DNA of 64,000 nt from Ipomoea triloba (lineage: Eukaryota; Streptophyta; Magnoliopsida; Solanales; Convolvulaceae), in NCBI RefSeq assembly GCF_003576645.1, contig NC_044916.1, positions 34,091,466 to 34,155,465 of the forward strand. Reading direction: 5' to 3'. The notes under the pieces are model-generated. The model ran no database searches, had not been told where the DNA came from, and saw only the letters and a list, made by a program, of their open reading frames with translations. Of the stretch, positions 61,953 through 64,000 are shown one piece after another. Made by a program: the position numbers and the translations under genes. Every line of letters begins with the position of its first letter. The first letter of the stretch is position 1.

Positions 61953-64000
61953 TTATTGGAGATTAACAAGTTTTCTTGGATATGGTTGCTCTTAAACCTG
62001 ATCGACTGATCGTGGCTCCTCTGACACGTGAGGAGTATATACACAGACAATTACGTATTTTATTTAGGAGATTTGATATTTGTAGATTGGTTCCACGACA
62101 TCATAAACCTAATTAATATTATTTTAATTAATTTCATTTTATTTATTACTTATTTACTTCGTATTGGTTTTGCTGTCTGGTCCATCTCACCTGGCAATGT
62201 CCGGCCGTTCCATCAATTAATTAAATAATTAATACGTGCATGGATCGGAAGAAAAAAAATTAATTAATAGTTTTCATTTCTATTTTATTTTATTGCTTTC
62301 GTATACGAGAAGCTTCTAAAAGTCTTGGACACCCTTAACTAACACATGGAAGAACTCTTTTAATTTCACTTTGAAAAATAAAAATTCATTGGGCATGATA
62401 ATAGGGTCAATTAATTAACCGTACTTTTTTTTTTTAAAGGGCTAACCGCACACTATTGCCTTTAGTCATGATTTTTAAGTCAGACAACCAATTAATTACG
62501 CTAAACTTCAGAGACATACATATCTGTTAATAATATAACTTACGTGTATACTCAAATATGTACATATATACCGTAAAAATTAGTGCATTATATCCTGAAA
62601 GGAATAACTGCATAAATGAAGCATGATTATTATATTTATCACAAATTTAATTTTTACCAACATTATTCCAGTCCAATTTGTATCTTCATAGTGTATTTTG
62701 TATCTCCTGCAATCCATGGCCATTGCTCTAACAGAAATATTATTATTACTATATATTTCCACGTACTTTTTATATTGGTACATCCAAAAATATAGTTTTT
62801 GAGATCCTAAAAGTTGTTAATAGATTTCANACATGTAAAATTTTTACTACAATATTATATAATTTTTTCATTCTAATATAATTAATTACATGTCAATTAT
62901 ATAAATATATATAGATATATAGATATAAATATAGATTATCATATCACTAATCACCAATCACCAATTAATTAATTAATATCAATATCAATCTATATAAATA
63001 TAAATATTAATGTATAACAATATTACCATATCACTAATCACCAATCACCAATTAATTAATTAATATTAATTAATATTAATATATAACAATATTACCATAT
63101 CACTAATCACCAATCACCAATTAATTATTCTTTTTTAAAATAATCACCAATTAATTAATTAATATTAGTATATATTAATATATTAATATTAAGAATAATA
63201 ACATATACCATATTTTCAATTATCAATTATATATCACCAATCACCCATTAATATTAACAATATTACCATATTATCATATTATCATTATCATATATTACCA
63301 TAATAATATTATAGGATGGATAATTAATAAAATAATAAAATAATAAATAAATAAAATAAATGATTTTATCAAAATACCCCTAAGTTTTGGGGGAAAAATT
63401 TGGGAGGAGGAAATTGTTTTTATATATAGTATAGATTATTGGAGATTAACAAGTTTTCTTGGATATGGTTGCTCTTAAACCTGATCGACTGATCGTGGCT
63501 CCTCTGACACGTGAGGAGTATATACACAGACAATTACGTATTTTATTTAGGAGATTTGATATTTGTAGATTGGTTCCACGACATCATAAACCTAATTAAT
63601 ATTATTTTAATTAATTTCATTTTATTTATTACTTATTTACTTCGTATTGGTTTTGCTGTCTGGTCCATCTCACCTGGCAATGTCCGGCCGTTCCATCAAT
63701 TAATTAAATAATTAATACGTGCATGGATCGGAAGAAAAAAAATTAATTAATAGTTTTCATTTCTATTTTATTTTATTGCTTTCGTATACGAGAAGCTTCT
63801 AAAAGTCTTGGACACCCTTAACTAACACATGGAAGAACTCTTTTAATTTCACTTTGAAAAATAAAAATTCATTGGGCATGATAATAGGGTCAATTAATTA
63901 ACCGTACTTTTTTTTTTTAAAGGGCTAACCGCACACTATTGCCTTTAGTCATGATTTTTAAGTCAGACAACCAATTAATTACGCTAAACTTCAGAGACAT
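61357..64000. repeat. Exact direct duplication, 1483-bp offset, across a single N
   Basis: 61357-62517 and 62840-64000 appear identical at a constant offset of 1483, including the Helitron 5' end (61952/63435). Both also carry the same 66-codon open frame (62028/63511). A single N at 62830 joins them. Complete identity in noncoding AT-rich DNA argues for unmerged overlapping contigs; a very recent tandem duplication is the alternative. Within each unit, ATCACTAATCACCAATCACC recurs three times about 75 bp apart. Confidence 0.85.

Noticed and set aside
62028..62228. 66-codon frame present twice (also at 63511)
   Set aside because: Identity of the two copies comes from the duplicated contig end, not from purifying selection; no domain or splice partners.

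Overview
The window is AT-rich nuclear DNA of a flowering plant, most likely a eudicot. The evidence is GT-AG intron genes of plant-specific families (WAT1/UMAMIT transporters, a plant-type terpene synthase, a Tubby-like F-box protein), tRNA-derived SINEs, MITEs and a Helitron-like terminus. I cannot fix the species. It is draft assembly: N gaps at 1203, 5799, 20373-20420, 61161-61185 and 62830. Two of the single-N joins (1203 and 62830) are flanked by near-identical sequence that looks like unmerged contig overlap.

Layout. 1-3306: two direct copies of a block that looks like an endogenous plant pararetrovirus (caulimovirid) fragment, with a 35S-type promoter, a long leader and one unrecognised ORF, intact in copy 1 and broken in copy 2. 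3307-7580: gene-poor. 7660-9314: WAT1-related gene 1 (7 exons, 354 aa). 9315-20600: noncoding, with SINEs, a MITE and a minisatellite with a long palindrome. 20658-22854: WAT1-related gene 2 (7 exons, 388 aa), a dispersed duplicate of gene 1 with four identical exon lengths. 24847-26417 (minus): a terpene synthase pseudogene that keeps the N-terminal RR-x8-W motif and the C-terminal NSE/DTE motif but has lost the middle with DDxxD. 27000-43500: no gene recognised; a dense transposon graveyard (Micron-like element, nested MITEs, a MULE-type element with 9-bp TSD, a hAT-type MITE with 8-bp TSD, tandem repeats, SINE insertions). 44948-47870: Tubby-like F-box protein (427 aa) with a probable 5' UTR intron. 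49827-50040 (minus): a candidate two-exon gene for a 45-residue protein of unknown family. 50100-58000: SINE and MITE debris. 58017-64000: a MITE directly abutting a minus-strand Helitron-like 3' end, AT-rich tandem and inverted repeats, and a duplicated end segment.

The genes do not form a pathway. The two transporters are a local duplication. The terpene synthase remnant lies tail-to-tail beside transporter 2. The Tubby gene is independent. No clear undescribed system was found; the items most worth a second look are the pararetrovirus-like tandem fragment, the active-site deletion in the terpene synthase, the small two-exon gene, and the well-bounded mobile elements.
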